Part shown: positions 1-9,582 of the stretch, piece by piece | Layout: every line of letters begins with the position of its first letter | Position numbering within the stretch: position 1 is the stretch's first letter | Assembly: GCA_027449685.1 (NCBI GenBank) | Contig: DAIDLC010000002.1 | Coordinates: forward strand, 151,477-215,476 | Length of the DNA: 64,000 nucleotides | DNA from: Ferrovaceae bacterium | GTDB lineage: Bacteria; Pseudomonadota; Gammaproteobacteria; Burkholderiales; Ferrovaceae | Direction of reading: 5' to 3' | Notes under the pieces: generated by a model | Databases searched by the model: none | What the model saw: the letters and a program-made list of their open reading frames with translations, nothing else | Told to the model about the DNA's origin: nothing | Made by a program: the position numbers and the translations under genes

Positions 1-2071
1 CCTCGATGATTTTTTTCACGATAGACAGGCCCAAGCCCGTTCCCTTGGTTTTGGTCGTAGCATAAGGCTCGAACACGCGCACCAGAAACTCATCCGAAAA
101 CCCCGGACCATTATCCGACACAACAAAACAAACCTGTTCATCTTCCAGCGAGGTATCAATCATCACATAAGCCTGATGATACTCCTGCAAAGCATCCTGT
201 GCGTTTTGAACCAGGTTGTGAATCACCTGGCGCATGCGGTGCATATCCCCATCGATCAGCGGCAGATGAGGATCCAGGGATAGCTTTATTTTATGCTCTG
301 CCGACTCGTACAGTACCAAAACCTCTCGAATCAACTGGTTTAGATCCAGACTTTTAGGCACCATTTTGGAGGATCGGGCGTATTCACTGAAATCATTCAC
401 CATGTTTTTCAGCGCATCCACCTGGTTGATGATCGTGGCGGTGGAACGTTCAAGGATTTTTGCTTCGATTTCAGGAAGTTTTTCCATCAACTTGTGACGC
501 AGCCGATCGGCGGCCAACTGGATGGGGGTCAGTGGATTCTTGATTTCATGCGCCAGCCTGCGCGCCACTTCTCCCCACGCGGCGTCCCTTTGGGCCTGAA
601 GAATTTCCGTAATATCATCAAACACCAGAACATAATCACCGCCATGCTCCTGCGGAAGACGGGTTCCCCGGAAATGAAATTTTCGGTTTCCCTGGGACGA
701 TAGATAGTCTCCATCTCCCTCCCAGGGCTGATCCTGCGCTTCCCGAAATTGAGTCGCCAAAAACCCGGCTACTGAAGCCAATTCAGCGACTTTCAGCCCC
801 CATTCGGAAAGAGGCAATTGGTGCAATTTTTTGGCATCGAGAAGGTTTTCTGCGCTGTTGTTGGCAATTTTGAGCCGAAATGCCTCATCCAGAACAATCA
901 CCCCGGTGGATAGATTGGATAATATGCTCTCCTGATACGCTTTGGCCGCAGCCAGTTTTTCCTGATCCTGCAAGCGGGCAGCAGAGGTCTCGCTCAATTG
1001 GCGCGTCATGGTATTGAACGACCGAGTCAGGGCACCCAACTCGTCATTACCAGTAACCGGGGTGATCTTGGTGAAGTCCCCAGCGCCCACCGCCCGCGCG
1101 CTCTCGGCCAAAGCACTCAAAGGTGCCCCCAAGCGTTCGGATATCACGAAAGCCAAAGCGATTGCGGTCAAAAGGGTCAACAGCAGTGCCAAAGTCAGGT
1201 TAAGGCCATAAATGCGTTTAAGTCCGGTTCGGGCCAGTAATAACTCTTGATAACCGCGATAAGCGGCTTCCACACTATCCGCATCGGTGGCCAGATTCTT
1301 GGCCACCGGTTGGATCAGTTGCAGCGCTTGAATGTCCTCCTCATACGACAGTCGATTCACAGGAACCACGACCCGCAAAAACAACCCACGCTCCGGGACA
1401 CTTTCAACCGTTTTAAACACATGCTGGGTTCGAATCTGATGCAGAATCGATGCATTGATCGGCACAGGATTCGGAATCAATTTATCGTTGAGCGCATTGG
1501 AAAATGCCAGGATGTTGCCGGACTTCGAAAACAGGGTGATTTCTTGCACCACATATTGTTCCCGCAGACGATGCAAGGCCGAAGACTCCTCTGCAATCAT
1601 GGCATCACCCAATTCGCTGGATATCATCTCTCCTTTGCGGGCCAGATCCAGAAGCATGCTATCAAATGCGGTGCGCCCCAAATCCAGACCGGCACTCAGT
1701 GCGTTATCCACATTCACGTCAAACCAGGACTCGATGCTGTTGGAAAGAAATTTGACCGACACGCCATAAACCAAGGTTCCCGGAAGCACCGCCATCAAGG
1801 CGAAAACGATAACCAGTTTGATAGTCAGGCGTGCTCCAAAAACCTGATGTTTCAACTTTCCGTACAAGGTCCATAACTGAAAGGAAATCAGACCCATCAA
1901 CGCCAGGGCAACCACCGCACCAGCCAGCAATAGTCGAGGATAATTCTGGGCAAACAGGGAAGTATTTGAGGTCGCTTCGGAGAGCATGTACAGCAAGACC
2001 AAACCAACCAGTACTCCCATGAATACCGCCCACTTCATGGGGTGCCTGGTAAGCACCTGCACCAGCGTCAT
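1..2071 (-). CDS. ntrY: NtrY-type sensor histidine kinase, 3' end outside the window
   Basis: Membrane sensor kinase that should phosphorylate a response regulator (NtrX type expected just outside the left edge). The first 690 codons are visible. Two or three N-terminal membrane segments lie within residues 12-100, then an extracytoplasmic region, another membrane segment near 290, a HAMP segment near 310-355, a PAS-like segment near 380-480, and the H-box RLAHEIKNPLTP with the phospho-accepting His at about 508. The ATPase domain shows HNLVQNAQDA, DNGPGF and GTGLGLSIVKK, the last at the window edge. The ATG at 2071 overlaps the stop of the DUF4390 gene, implying translational coupling. NtrY is the best family fit; the sensed signal cannot be read from sequence. 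Confidence 0.9.
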   Translation of the reverse strand, partial: MTLVQVLTRHPMKWAVFMGVLVGLVLLYMLSEATSNTSLFAQNYPRLLLAGAVVALALMGLISFQLWTLYGKLKHQVFGARLTIKLVIVFALMAVLPGTLVYGVSVKFLSNSIESWFDVNVDNALSAGLDLGRTAFDSMLLDLARKGEMISSELGDAMIAEESSALHRLREQYVVQEITLFSKSGNILAFSNALNDKLIPNPVPINASILHQIRTQHVFKTVESVPERGLFLRVVVPVNRLSYEEDIQALQLIQPVAKNLATDADSVEAAYRGYQELLLARTGLKRIYGLNLTLALLLTLLTAIALAFVISERLGAPLSALAESARAVGAGDFTKITPVTGNDELGALTRSFNTMTRQLSETSAARLQDQEKLAAAKAYQESILSNLSTGVIVLDEAFRLKIANNSAENLLDAKKLHQLPLSEWGLKVAELASVAGFLATQFREAQDQPWEGDGDYLSSQGNRKFHFRGTRLPQEHGGDYVLVFDDITEILQAQRDAAWGEVARRLAHEIKNPLTPIQLAADRLRHKLMEKLPEIEAKILERSTATIINQVDALKNMVNDFSEYARSSKMVPKSLDLNQLIREVLVLYESAEHKIKLSLDPHLPLIDGDMHRMRQVIHNLVQNAQDALQEYHQAYVMIDTSLEDEQVCFVVSDNGPGFSDEFLVRVFEPYATTKTKGTGLGLSIVKKIIE

Positions 2072-2649
2072 GGTTTGACCGTCCAACTCAGGGGCTTGGA
2101 GACCAGGTTCCAGTCGCTATTGGAGATCGCATCCAGCTGAAAGGGTTTGGGGAGTTGCGACACATCCAGCTTCATCTGGAGCGTGGCTTCATAATGCCCG
2201 CCTTTGGAAAATCTTGCGGCCTCAGACAAACGCATATGGTTTAAATGAGTCAGGGCCTGGAGGGCATCCTCCAAAGTACCAAAGCTCAGGTATAGCGAAC
2301 CAATGGAAAATCGATAGGTACGGGTCAGGGGGTTGAAGCTCAACCGCCGATCCTGATGAAAATCGATCAGTACCTTGTTGAACCAATACCAGCGAGGCTC
2401 CAGCACTTCCAGGCTAATATTGAAGGTCAAGGAAACGCCACGGTTCAAGGCATCTTCCAGCACGGGAGTCAAGTCGAGGGAAAAATCCGCATCCAGATAT
2501 TGGCCCTCTTCGCTCACGTAAATGGTGGCATGGGTTACCTTCACGCCTTCCGCCCACACAGGCACAAAGGCTGCCAGCATCCAGAGGATGAGCGCGGCCA
2601 GAGGGATGACACACTCAGATTTTCTGAAAAACCGCATAAAAAAACCCAT
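2068..2649 (-). CDS. DUF4390 domain protein, exported, unknown function
   Basis: A 193-residue protein with an N-terminal hydrophobic segment (about residues 13-33, ending PVWAEG), which looks like a signal peptide or anchor, followed by a beta-rich body with several Trp and aromatic residues. It matches the pattern of the DUF4390 family that betaproteobacteria carry between rsmB and an ntrY-like kinase. I chose the ATG at 2649 because an AGGGA motif precedes it; the next ATG at 2637 has no good ribosome site. The open frame continues far upstream inside rsmB, but that part is a shadow. It overlaps rsmB by about 35 bases and ntrY by 4. Function unknown; a role coupled to the kinase is inference from position only. 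Confidence 0.85.
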   Translation of the reverse strand: MGFFMRFFRKSECVIPLAALILWMLAAFVPVWAEGVKVTHATIYVSEEGQYLDADFSLDLTPVLEDALNRGVSLTFNISLEVLEPRWYWFNKVLIDFHQDRRLSFNPLTRTYRFSIGSLYLSFGTLEDALQALTHLNHMRLSEAARFSKGGHYEATLQMKLDVSQLPKPFQLDAISNSDWNLVSKPLSWTVKP

Positions 2650-3892
2650 CGTGGTCCCTGTCGGGATGGATCTGGCCTTCACGGCACAGTGAATCTTGAA
2701 CGGGTAGTAATCGGGCGTTGGATTGAATACTGAGGAATCTATCCTGTTGCTCCTGGTTTTCTTCCCTGAAAAGAGAGCATGTGGCGTACACCAATCGTCC
2801 CCCTTTGCGCACCAGAGGCCATAAGGTTTCCAACAGCTGGCCCTGTACCGCTGCCAGTGCCGAAATATCCTCGGGCCGGCGCAACCATTTGATATCCGGG
2901 TGGCGCCGCACCACTCCCGATCCGCTGCAGGGCGCATCCAACAGAATGCGATCAAATAGCACACCATCCCACCAATCCTGCGGACGAGTCGCATCCGCTG
3001 GCGCACAATGAGCCTTCATACCCATGCGCTCAAAATTGGCTTCCATCTTCTTGACCCGACCCGGATCTTTATCCAGTGCCCATAATTGAACATCGCTGAT
3101 GAGTTCCAGAATATGTGCCGCCTTCCCCCCAGGTGCTGCACAGGCATCCAAAACCCTTTGACCCCCGTGTAGCCCCAGCAAATGGGGGGCGTATTGGGCC
3201 GCGGCATCCTGCACTGAAACATGCCCTGCGGCAAAACCCGGCAAACGGTTGACTGCCACGGGTTCGCTCAGCAGCAATCCTTCCTTTCCCACGGGACGGC
3301 TCGTGATGCCTGCTTGTAACAAACGTTGTTGGTATTGTTCACGGTTATTATGTCGGCGATTGACGCGCAACGTCATGGGCGGGTGCTGTTGTGCCATGAG
3401 CAATATCTCTTCCCACTGCTGGGGATACTGCCGCTGCAAGGCTTCAATCCACCAGTGGGGATGGCTGTATTTTCCCTCCGGGGTAGCATGAGATAATTCC
3501 AGCAACGTTTCACGCTGGCGCAAGAGGTTACGTAATACCCCGTTGACAAACCCCTTGGCGCCCGGTCCATTGAACAACGCAGCAACTTCCACGGCATGGC
3601 TGACCACGGCATGGGGCGCCATGCGTGTATGTAACAACTGGTAAGCAGCCACCATGAGCAGCGCATCGATCGGCGCATCGGGTTTGCGCTTCAGATACAA
3701 CGGCTGTAAAACGTTTTCGAGTTCTTGCCTAAATCGCTGCACCCCATAACCCACGTCTTGCAACGCTGCGCGCTCATGATCACTCAACAGTCCTTTGGCT
3801 TGTTTACGCGCCTCGGTCAGGGCATGATCCAAATTTTTTCCCAGCATCACCTGTGCCAAAGCAATCGTGGCCAAACGCTGAATTTCAATCAT
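2615..3892 (-). CDS. rsmB: 16S rRNA (cytosine-967-C5) methyltransferase
   Basis: RsmB/Sun methylates C967 of 16S rRNA using S-adenosylmethionine. The 425-residue length fits the family. An N-terminal NusB-like helical domain (about 1-140) precedes the Rossmann methyltransferase domain, with the SAM-binding region DACAAPGGKAAH, the DAPCSGSG motif with its conserved Cys, and YATCSLFREEN carrying the second, catalytic Cys near 372. The start overlaps the fmt stop by 4 bases, so def, fmt, rsmB, the DUF4390 gene and ntrY form one tightly packed minus-strand operon. Confidence 0.96.
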   Translation of the reverse strand: MIEIQRLATIALAQVMLGKNLDHALTEARKQAKGLLSDHERAALQDVGYGVQRFRQELENVLQPLYLKRKPDAPIDALLMVAAYQLLHTRMAPHAVVSHAVEVAALFNGPGAKGFVNGVLRNLLRQRETLLELSHATPEGKYSHPHWWIEALQRQYPQQWEEILLMAQQHPPMTLRVNRRHNNREQYQQRLLQAGITSRPVGKEGLLLSEPVAVNRLPGFAAGHVSVQDAAAQYAPHLLGLHGGQRVLDACAAPGGKAAHILELISDVQLWALDKDPGRVKKMEANFERMGMKAHCAPADATRPQDWWDGVLFDRILLDAPCSGSGVVRRHPDIKWLRRPEDISALAAVQGQLLETLWPLVRKGGRLVYATCSLFREENQEQQDRFLSIQSNARLLPVQDSLCREGQIHPDRDHDGFFYAVFQKI

Positions 3893-4842
3893 GCCGCCCC
3901 CAGCACATCACCAATCGAGACTTGAAAACCGGCACAAAACTGATCCACGGACAGGGGCTTTCCGCCTGTTTTTTGTATGACGGTCAAGTCCAGCAGTCCA
4001 TCGCCACAAGCAACGCGCAGCGCCTGATGAGTGCGCGCCACAACGGTTCCCGCCGGCGCGGGTTGTGACTCGGATTGTGGCCAACCAACTGGAACAAGCC
4101 GGGCCTCCCACACTTTGATCAGGGTGCCTCGCAACGTGGTGCTGCACACCGGCGCCGGATTCAGGGCCCTGATGGTTCTTTCTAATTGTGCTGCCGACCG
4201 GGACCAGTCCAGAACGGCTTCCTCCTTGGTAATCTTATGGGCATACAACATGCCCTCCTGGGGTTGAGGTCTGGACCGCAGGGTTCCGCTTTCCAGTGCG
4301 TCCAACACCTGAATCAATAACCGCGCCCCCAGAGGAGCCAAACGATCATGTAGCGTCTTGCTGTTATCTTGAGGGTGTATCTCGCACGCTTCACTCAACA
4401 GCACAGGCCCGGTATCTAAGCCTACTTCCATTTGCATGATGCTGATACCGGTGTGACGATCGCCCGCCTCAATGGCGCGCTGAATGGGTGCTGCGCCTCG
4501 CCAGCGCGGTAATAGTGAGGCATGGACATTAATCGCCCCCAAGGGAAACAAGGCTAGAACCGGTGCCGGAATCAGCAGACCGTAGGCGGACACCACCAGT
4601 AGCCTGGCACCCATTTTTTCCATCCACTCGGTTACTTCGGCACCCTTCAAGCGCTCGGGCTGCAACAAGGGAAGGCCTGCCGCCTGAGCGATCCGCTTGA
4701 CCGCACTGGTGCTTGAGCGATAACCACGTCCTGCTGGTCGGTCAGGTTGGGTCAACACGCCCAGGACTTGATGTTTACTTTGCAGGAGTGCGCTCAGATC
4801 CTGGGCCGCAAACTCTGGTGTCCCGGCAAATAGCAGATTCAT
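3889..4842 (-). CDS. fmt: methionyl-tRNA formyltransferase
   Basis: Transfers a formyl group from 10-formyltetrahydrofolate to initiator Met-tRNA. The 317-residue protein begins [13 protein letters not shown], and has the catalytic-loop signature NVHASLLPRWRGAAPIQRAI near residue 105-125 (conserved Asn and His) and HxGISIMQMEVGLDTGP, typical of Fmt. The C-terminal OB-like tRNA-binding domain is present. The start ATG overlaps the def stop (TAATG), and the end overlaps rsmB. Pairing with peptide deformylase upstream is the usual arrangement. Confidence 0.97.
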   Translation of the reverse strand: MNLLFAGTPEFAAQDLSALLQSKHQVLGVLTQPDRPAGRGYRSSTSAVKRIAQAAGLPLLQPERLKGAEVTEWMEKMGARLLVVSAYGLLIPAPVLALFPLGAINVHASLLPRWRGAAPIQRAIEAGDRHTGISIMQMEVGLDTGPVLLSEACEIHPQDNSKTLHDRLAPLGARLLIQVLDALESGTLRSRPQPQEGMLYAHKITKEEAVLDWSRSAAQLERTIRALNPAPVCSTTLRGTLIKVWEARLVPVGWPQSESQPAPAGTVVARTHQALRVACGDGLLDLTVIQKTGGKPLSVDQFCAGFQVSIGDVLGAA

Positions 4843-5345
4843 TACAAGGTCTCTCGAGCGCGTTTACGCATTTTTGTCTTGATCCGGTTCTGTTTCAAGG
4901 GTGACAGATACTCCACAAAAACCTTGCCTTCCAGATGATCCATTTCATGTTGAATACAGACCGCCAATAACCCAGTGGCTTGCAGGGAAAACTGCTGCCC
5001 CCGTCGATCCAGCGCCTCCACCAGCACTGTTTCCGAACGGGTGACGCACTCATAGATTCCCGGCACCGACAGGCAACCCTCTTCACGCAACACCGACCCT
5101 TCCCGCGCGAGAATCCGGGGATTGATGAAAATCTGGGGGTTCTGATGGTCATCGGAAATGTCGATCACAATGAGCCGCAAATGAACATTGACCTGCGTCG
5201 CAGCCAGACCGATACCCACCGCAGCGTACATGGTTTCAATCATGTCATCGATCAGTTTTTCGATGGATGGGTCCACCTGGGTTACCGGACGTGCCCGAGT
5301 GTGTAATCGCGCATCGGGATAGCGAAGGATGGGGAGAAGTGCCAT
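4842..5345 (-). CDS. def: peptide deformylase
   Basis: Removes the formyl group from nascent proteins; Fe2+ or Zn2+ hydrolase. The 167-residue protein has all three family motifs: GIGLAATQV near residue 46, EEGCLSVPG near 90 with the metal-binding Cys, and [12 protein letters not shown] near 132-143 with the two metal-binding His and catalytic Glu. First gene of the minus-strand def-fmt-rsmB operon, divergent from dprA with 76 bases between. Confidence 0.97.
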   Translation of the reverse strand: MALLPILRYPDARLHTRARPVTQVDPSIEKLIDDMIETMYAAVGIGLAATQVNVHLRLIVIDISDDHQNPQIFINPRILAREGSVLREEGCLSVPGIYECVTRSETVLVEALDRRGQQFSLQATGLLAVCIQHEMDHLEGKVFVEYLSPLKQNRIKTKMRKRARETL

Positions 5346-5421
5346 AGGATGACTTTTATTGTGAAAAATGGGTCGCTCAACGTCTGTATTATAACGATCT
5401 TACCCCTTAGAGCACCCCTTG

Positions 5422-6438
5422 ATGATGGCACGCACCAACGGATCCTGCCACACCAATGTTGATTCACCCCTATGCGAAGATGCCGTAGCAAGCGCATGGT
5501 TGCAAACACCCAACGCCCATCTCGTCCATCAGGGACGATCCGATTATCCCCCCTTGTTGTCGCACGTAAACGCCGCTGCAGACACCCTTTATGTAAAGGG
5601 AAATAAATCTCTTTTGACCCAACCCATGGTAGCCATCGTGGGGAGCAGAAATGCATCGCGCCAAGGATGCCGCGATGCCATGATCATGGCAGAAACCCTG
5701 TCAAAAGCTGGTTTTACCATTGTCAGCGGTCTGGCCCAGGGTATCGATACGGCCGCCCATCACGGTGCTCTGCGCGGTAGCGGCTCTACCGTGGCCATCA
5801 TGGGAACCGGTATTGACCGCATTTATCCTGCACGCAACCATTCCCTGGCTCAAGAAATTTTCAGAAATGGCGCGCTGGTCTCGGAGTTTCAGCTGGGGCT
5901 AGGCCCCCAACGCTGGCATTTTCCCAAGCGCAACCGAACCATTGCCGGCTGTTGTATGGGTTGCGTGGTGATCGAAGCCAGTCTTGAGAGCGGTTCACTG
6001 ATTACCGCTCAATGGGCTTTGGAATTTGGACGTGAGGTGTTTGCCTTGCCCGGATCCATTCACTCTCCGCTCTCTCGGGGGCCACATCGTTTGATTCGTG
6101 AGGGGGCTCTTCTGGTGGAGTCGGCCCAAGAGATACTGACGGTTCTGAGCAATCAACAGGCCTTTCCCTGTCCAGAAAAAACTCCCGACGCTACCCATTG
6201 TCCACCCATTCAGTTTCCCGCCAATACCTTCCCATCAGAACCTAAGGATTCCCCTTGCGCCCGGGACGAAGAACTCCTGATTCTTGAAATCCTTTCAGCG
6301 GGGCCTCTGTCCATCGATCAAATTTCCACCCTGTCCGGCTTGACGGCCGCCCAGGTATCCATCATGCTGACCTCGCTGGAGCTTCGCGACGCAGTCGGCA
6401 TAGTGCCTGGAGGAGCCTTTCAGCGACTGGTATCCTAA
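5422..6438 (+). CDS. dprA: DNA processing protein DprA, short N-terminus
   Basis: DprA protects incoming single-stranded DNA and loads RecA during natural transformation. The Rossmann-like core is clear: VAIVGSRNASRQG near 70, SGLAQGIDTAAHHGAL near 105, GTGIDRIYPARN and FPKRNRTIAG, and a C-terminal winged-helix segment (about 285-335). The DYPPLL motif sits only about 40 residues from the start, so the usual N-terminal SAM-like helical domain is largely missing; an in-frame stop at 5392-5394 rules out a longer start. TTG 5419, ATG 5422 and ATG 5425 are consecutive candidate starts. Divergent from def and followed by smg and topA, the usual betaproteobacterial order. Confidence 0.93.
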   Translation: MMARTNGSCHTNVDSPLCEDAVASAWLQTPNAHLVHQGRSDYPPLLSHVNAAADTLYVKGNKSLLTQPMVAIVGSRNASRQGCRDAMIMAETLSKAGFTIVSGLAQGIDTAAHHGALRGSGSTVAIMGTGIDRIYPARNHSLAQEIFRNGALVSEFQLGLGPQRWHFPKRNRTIAGCCMGCVVIEASLESGSLITAQWALEFGREVFALPGSIHSPLSRGPHRLIREGALLVESAQEILTVLSNQQAFPCPEKTPDATHCPPIQFPANTFPSEPKDSPCARDEELLILEILSAGPLSIDQISTLSGLTAAQVSIMLTSLELRDAVGIVPGGAFQRLVS

Positions 6439-6491
6439 TCGATCTTTCAGGGTATTAACCAACCCAGGCTATCTGTAAAGGACTTGATTCC

Positions 6492-6944
6492 ATGGTGGAT
6501 ATCCTTATTTATATGTACGAAAACTTTTTTGGCAGTGGAATCTATCCGGCCCACGAAGATCTGCAGCACCGCTTGTTTGCAGCTGGCTTCCGTGCGCCCG
6601 AAGTGAAAGAAACGCTTGCCTGGCTGGATCACGTCCATCACGAAGGTTCCACCCCTCCGCCACTGGGTCAAAGCCCCTTGGCAAGCCGCTTTCTGGACCC
6701 TATGGAGCTGGAGAGACTAGGGCTGGAAGGGTGGGAATTTTTGGCTTTTCTCGAAAACAATTGCATTCTGAGCAGCAGTCAGCGAGAAATGATTTTAACG
6801 GGAATCTTAACGCTCACCGATCCAGAAATGGATCTGGATCAATTGAAATTGATGGTCTTGATGGTTCTTTGGCGTCAGGGCGACACCATGAACGCTCTCA
6901 TGGTCGAAGAGTTGATTCATTATCAGGACTGGATGCTTCAGTGA
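6492..6944 (+). CDS. smg: Smg family protein (DUF494)
   Basis: 150-residue acidic, helical protein opening MVDILIYMYENFF, the hallmark of the Smg/DUF494 family. The family is commonly found downstream of dprA and upstream of topA, exactly as here, but its biochemical role is not established. A GA-rich ribosome site (AAAGGA) lies about 10 bases before the ATG. Placed between a transformation gene and a topoisomerase, so a DNA-related role is possible but is only inference. Confidence 0.92.
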   Translation: MVDILIYMYENFFGSGIYPAHEDLQHRLFAAGFRAPEVKETLAWLDHVHHEGSTPPPLGQSPLASRFLDPMELERLGLEGWEFLAFLENNCILSSSQREMILTGILTLTDPEMDLDQLKLMVLMVLWRQGDTMNALMVEELIHYQDWMLQ

Positions 6945-6975
6945 CACATCTCATCCTTACACGACTATCTTCTCC

Positions 6976-9522
6976 ATGAACTTGCTCATTGTTGAATCAC
7001 CCTCCAAGGCCAAAACCCTAAAAAAGTATTTAGGTCCGGATTTTGAAATCCTGGCCTCTTACGGACATGTGCGTGATCTGGTGCCAAAATCGGGTGCCGT
7101 CGACACAGACAATCACTTTGCCATGAAGTACGAATTTGTGGCACGCAACGAAAAACATGTGGAGGCCATCGCGCGCGCTGTAAAGGCTGCTGACCAGGTT
7201 TACCTGGCTACTGACCCGGACCGCGAGGGGGAGGCGATTGCCTGGCATTTAGCCGAAATATTGAAATCGAAAAAACTGATAAAGAACAAAATATTGCATC
7301 GGGTTGCTTTTTACGAAATCACACAATCTGCGGTGCGTGAGGCCGTCGCCCATCCGCGCGAAATCTCCATGCCTCTGGTCAATGCACAGCAAGCCCGGCG
7401 GGCATTAGATTATCTGGTTGGTTTCAACCTGTCCCCGCTACTGTGGAAAAAAATACGCCGTGGTTTATCTGCTGGGCGCGTTCAGAGCCCCGCCTTACGG
7501 TTGATCGTTGAGCGCGAAAATCAGATTCTGGCTTTCAAGAGTGACGAGTATTGGAGTCTGCATTTAGAAAGCCACAAAGAGAAGCAAACGTTCAATGCCA
7601 AGCTTATTCAATGGGGCGGAAAAAAACTGGAACAGCTGGCTGTCACTTCAGAATCCCAAAAAAACCTCATCCTGGAAGAACTGCAAGGTCAGAGCGCCAA
7701 AGTGGTGCGCGTGGAAAAGAAAACCCGGCAGCGTCATCCCGCTGCCCCTTTCACCACGTCAACCCTACAGCAGGAAGCCGTGCGCAAACTGGGCTTTACC
7801 ACCGATCGTGCCATGAAAGTAGCGCAGCAGCTCTATGAAGGGGTCGATATCGGTGGTGGTGCCGTAGGTCTCATTTCCTACATGAGAACTGATTCGGTCA
7901 CCTTGTCTCAAGAAGCACTTCGGGATATCCGATCGCATATCAAAGAAAACTTTAGCAGCGAGTACTTGCCCGAAAAACACAATAGTTACACCAGCAAATC
8001 CAAAAATGCACAAGAAGCGCATGAAGCCATCCGCCCAACCGCCATTTCCAGGACACCGGCCAATTTGCGTACCCACCTGAATCCCGACCAATTCCGTCTG
8101 TACGAGATGATCTGGAAACGCACCGTTGCGAGCCAGATGACTCAAGCTCAATTTGATACAGTGGCAGTGGATATTGCCGTTGGCCCACACAGTGTATTCA
8201 GGGCCAATGGCCAGACCATGATTTTTCCTGGTTTCATTGCGCTGTATCGGGAAGATGAAGACGATTTGAACGACAAGGCAACGCGCCCGGAAAGCGATGA
8301 AGAATCGCGCTTGCCGCCACTACAGGAAGGCAATATCCTGCCAGTAGATCAATTGTGGGGCGAACAACATTTTACCCAACCGCCCCCACGCTATACCGAA
8401 GCCAGTTTGGTCAAGGCTTTGGAAGAATACGGCATCGGACGACCGTCAACTTACGCCAGTATCATTAGTACGCTCACCCATCGAGAATATGTCATTCTCG
8501 ATAAAAAGCGTTTTACTCCCACCGATGTGGGGGTTGTGGTCAACAAATTCCTGACCGAGCACTTCTCCCGGTACGTGGATTACGATTTTACGGCGCGTCT
8601 GGAAGATCAGCTGGATCTGATTTCTGAAGGAAAAATTGACTGGATTCCAGTGCTGGAGCAATTTTGGACCGACTTTTCTGGACAGGTCAAGGAAAAAAGC
8701 ACTGTGTCCCGGGCAGAGGTCACACAGGAAACCCTGGACGAAGCCTGCCCCAAATGCGGAAAACCCTTATCCATCCGCCTTGGGCGTCGCGGCAAATTTA
8801 TTGGCTGCAGCGCCTACCCAGAATGTGACTTTACACGCAACCTGGATGGCGATGCCAACTTGTCCGAGCCACTGTTAATCGGAACCGATACGCCCACAGG
8901 CAACCCGATACTTCTCTTGAACGGGCCCTATGGACCTTACTTGCAGTTGGGTGAAGCGGCACCGGAAGGCAGCAAAAAACCCAAGCGTATTTCACTGCCA
9001 AAAAACCTGCTACCCACCCAAGTCACGCTGGATATTGCACAACGGCTTTTATCCTTACCTCGAGAATTGGGTCTGCACCCCACCTCCAGCAAAAAAATCA
9101 CCGTCAACATCGGGCGTTTCGGTCCCTACATTCAACATGATGGGGAATTTCGCTCAATTCCGGCGCAAGATAATGTCTTTGACATCCCTTTGGATCGTGC
9201 CCTTCAAATTTTATCTGAACCCAAGGGGGCAGGGCGTGGATCACTTCGGCAATTGGGTAATCACCCCGATGACGGAGGTGCTGTAGGCATCTTCAGTGGT
9301 CGCTACGGTCCCTATGTCAAACACGGTAAAATCAACGCCACCCTACCAAAGGATGCCGAGGTGGACCTTGTCACTTTGGAAGAAGCCCTTCTCTTGCTTG
9401 CCGAAAAAGCGCAAAAGTCACCCGTCACCCCCAAATCCAAGTCGCGCGCATCCTCTGCAACACGCAAAGCTTCTGGGGTATCCCGAACGGGAAAGTCCAA
9501 ACGAACACCTTCCAAGTCATGA
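6976..9522 (+). CDS. topA: DNA topoisomerase I
   Basis: Type IA enzyme relaxing negative supercoils. 848 residues. The TOPRIM domain begins MNLLIVESPSKAKTL and carries DPDREGEA at about 80-86; the nicking Tyr is in GLISYMRTDS at residue 302. After the core there is one four-Cys zinc ribbon (CPKCG ... GCSAYPECDF, about 593-620), then topoisomerase C-terminal repeats containing GPYGPYLQLG, GRFGPYIQHDG and GRYGPYVKHGK, and a Lys/Ser-rich basic tail. A single zinc ribbon plus YGPY-type repeats is a known variant architecture rather than the E. coli form. Downstream of smg with 31 bases between. Confidence 0.97.
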   Translation: MNLLIVESPSKAKTLKKYLGPDFEILASYGHVRDLVPKSGAVDTDNHFAMKYEFVARNEKHVEAIARAVKAADQVYLATDPDREGEAIAWHLAEILKSKKLIKNKILHRVAFYEITQSAVREAVAHPREISMPLVNAQQARRALDYLVGFNLSPLLWKKIRRGLSAGRVQSPALRLIVERENQILAFKSDEYWSLHLESHKEKQTFNAKLIQWGGKKLEQLAVTSESQKNLILEELQGQSAKVVRVEKKTRQRHPAAPFTTSTLQQEAVRKLGFTTDRAMKVAQQLYEGVDIGGGAVGLISYMRTDSVTLSQEALRDIRSHIKENFSSEYLPEKHNSYTSKSKNAQEAHEAIRPTAISRTPANLRTHLNPDQFRLYEMIWKRTVASQMTQAQFDTVAVDIAVGPHSVFRANGQTMIFPGFIALYREDEDDLNDKATRPESDEESRLPPLQEGNILPVDQLWGEQHFTQPPPRYTEASLVKALEEYGIGRPSTYASIISTLTHREYVILDKKRFTPTDVGVVVNKFLTEHFSRYVDYDFTARLEDQLDLISEGKIDWIPVLEQFWTDFSGQVKEKSTVSRAEVTQETLDEACPKCGKPLSIRLGRRGKFIGCSAYPECDFTRNLDGDANLSEPLLIGTDTPTGNPILLLNGPYGPYLQLGEAAPEGSKKPKRISLPKNLLPTQVTLDIAQRLLSLPRELGLHPTSSKKITVNIGRFGPYIQHDGEFRSIPAQDNVFDIPLDRALQILSEPKGAGRGSLRQLGNHPDDGGAVGIFSGRYGPYVKHGKINATLPKDAEVDLVTLEEALLLLAEKAQKSPVTPKSKSRASSATRKASGVSRTGKSKRTPSKS

Positions 9523-9582
9523 CCGGCAGACCACCTCGAGGGCCTTCAAAGGGTGGCCTTGGCCTAGGGGTTGAGTGAAATC

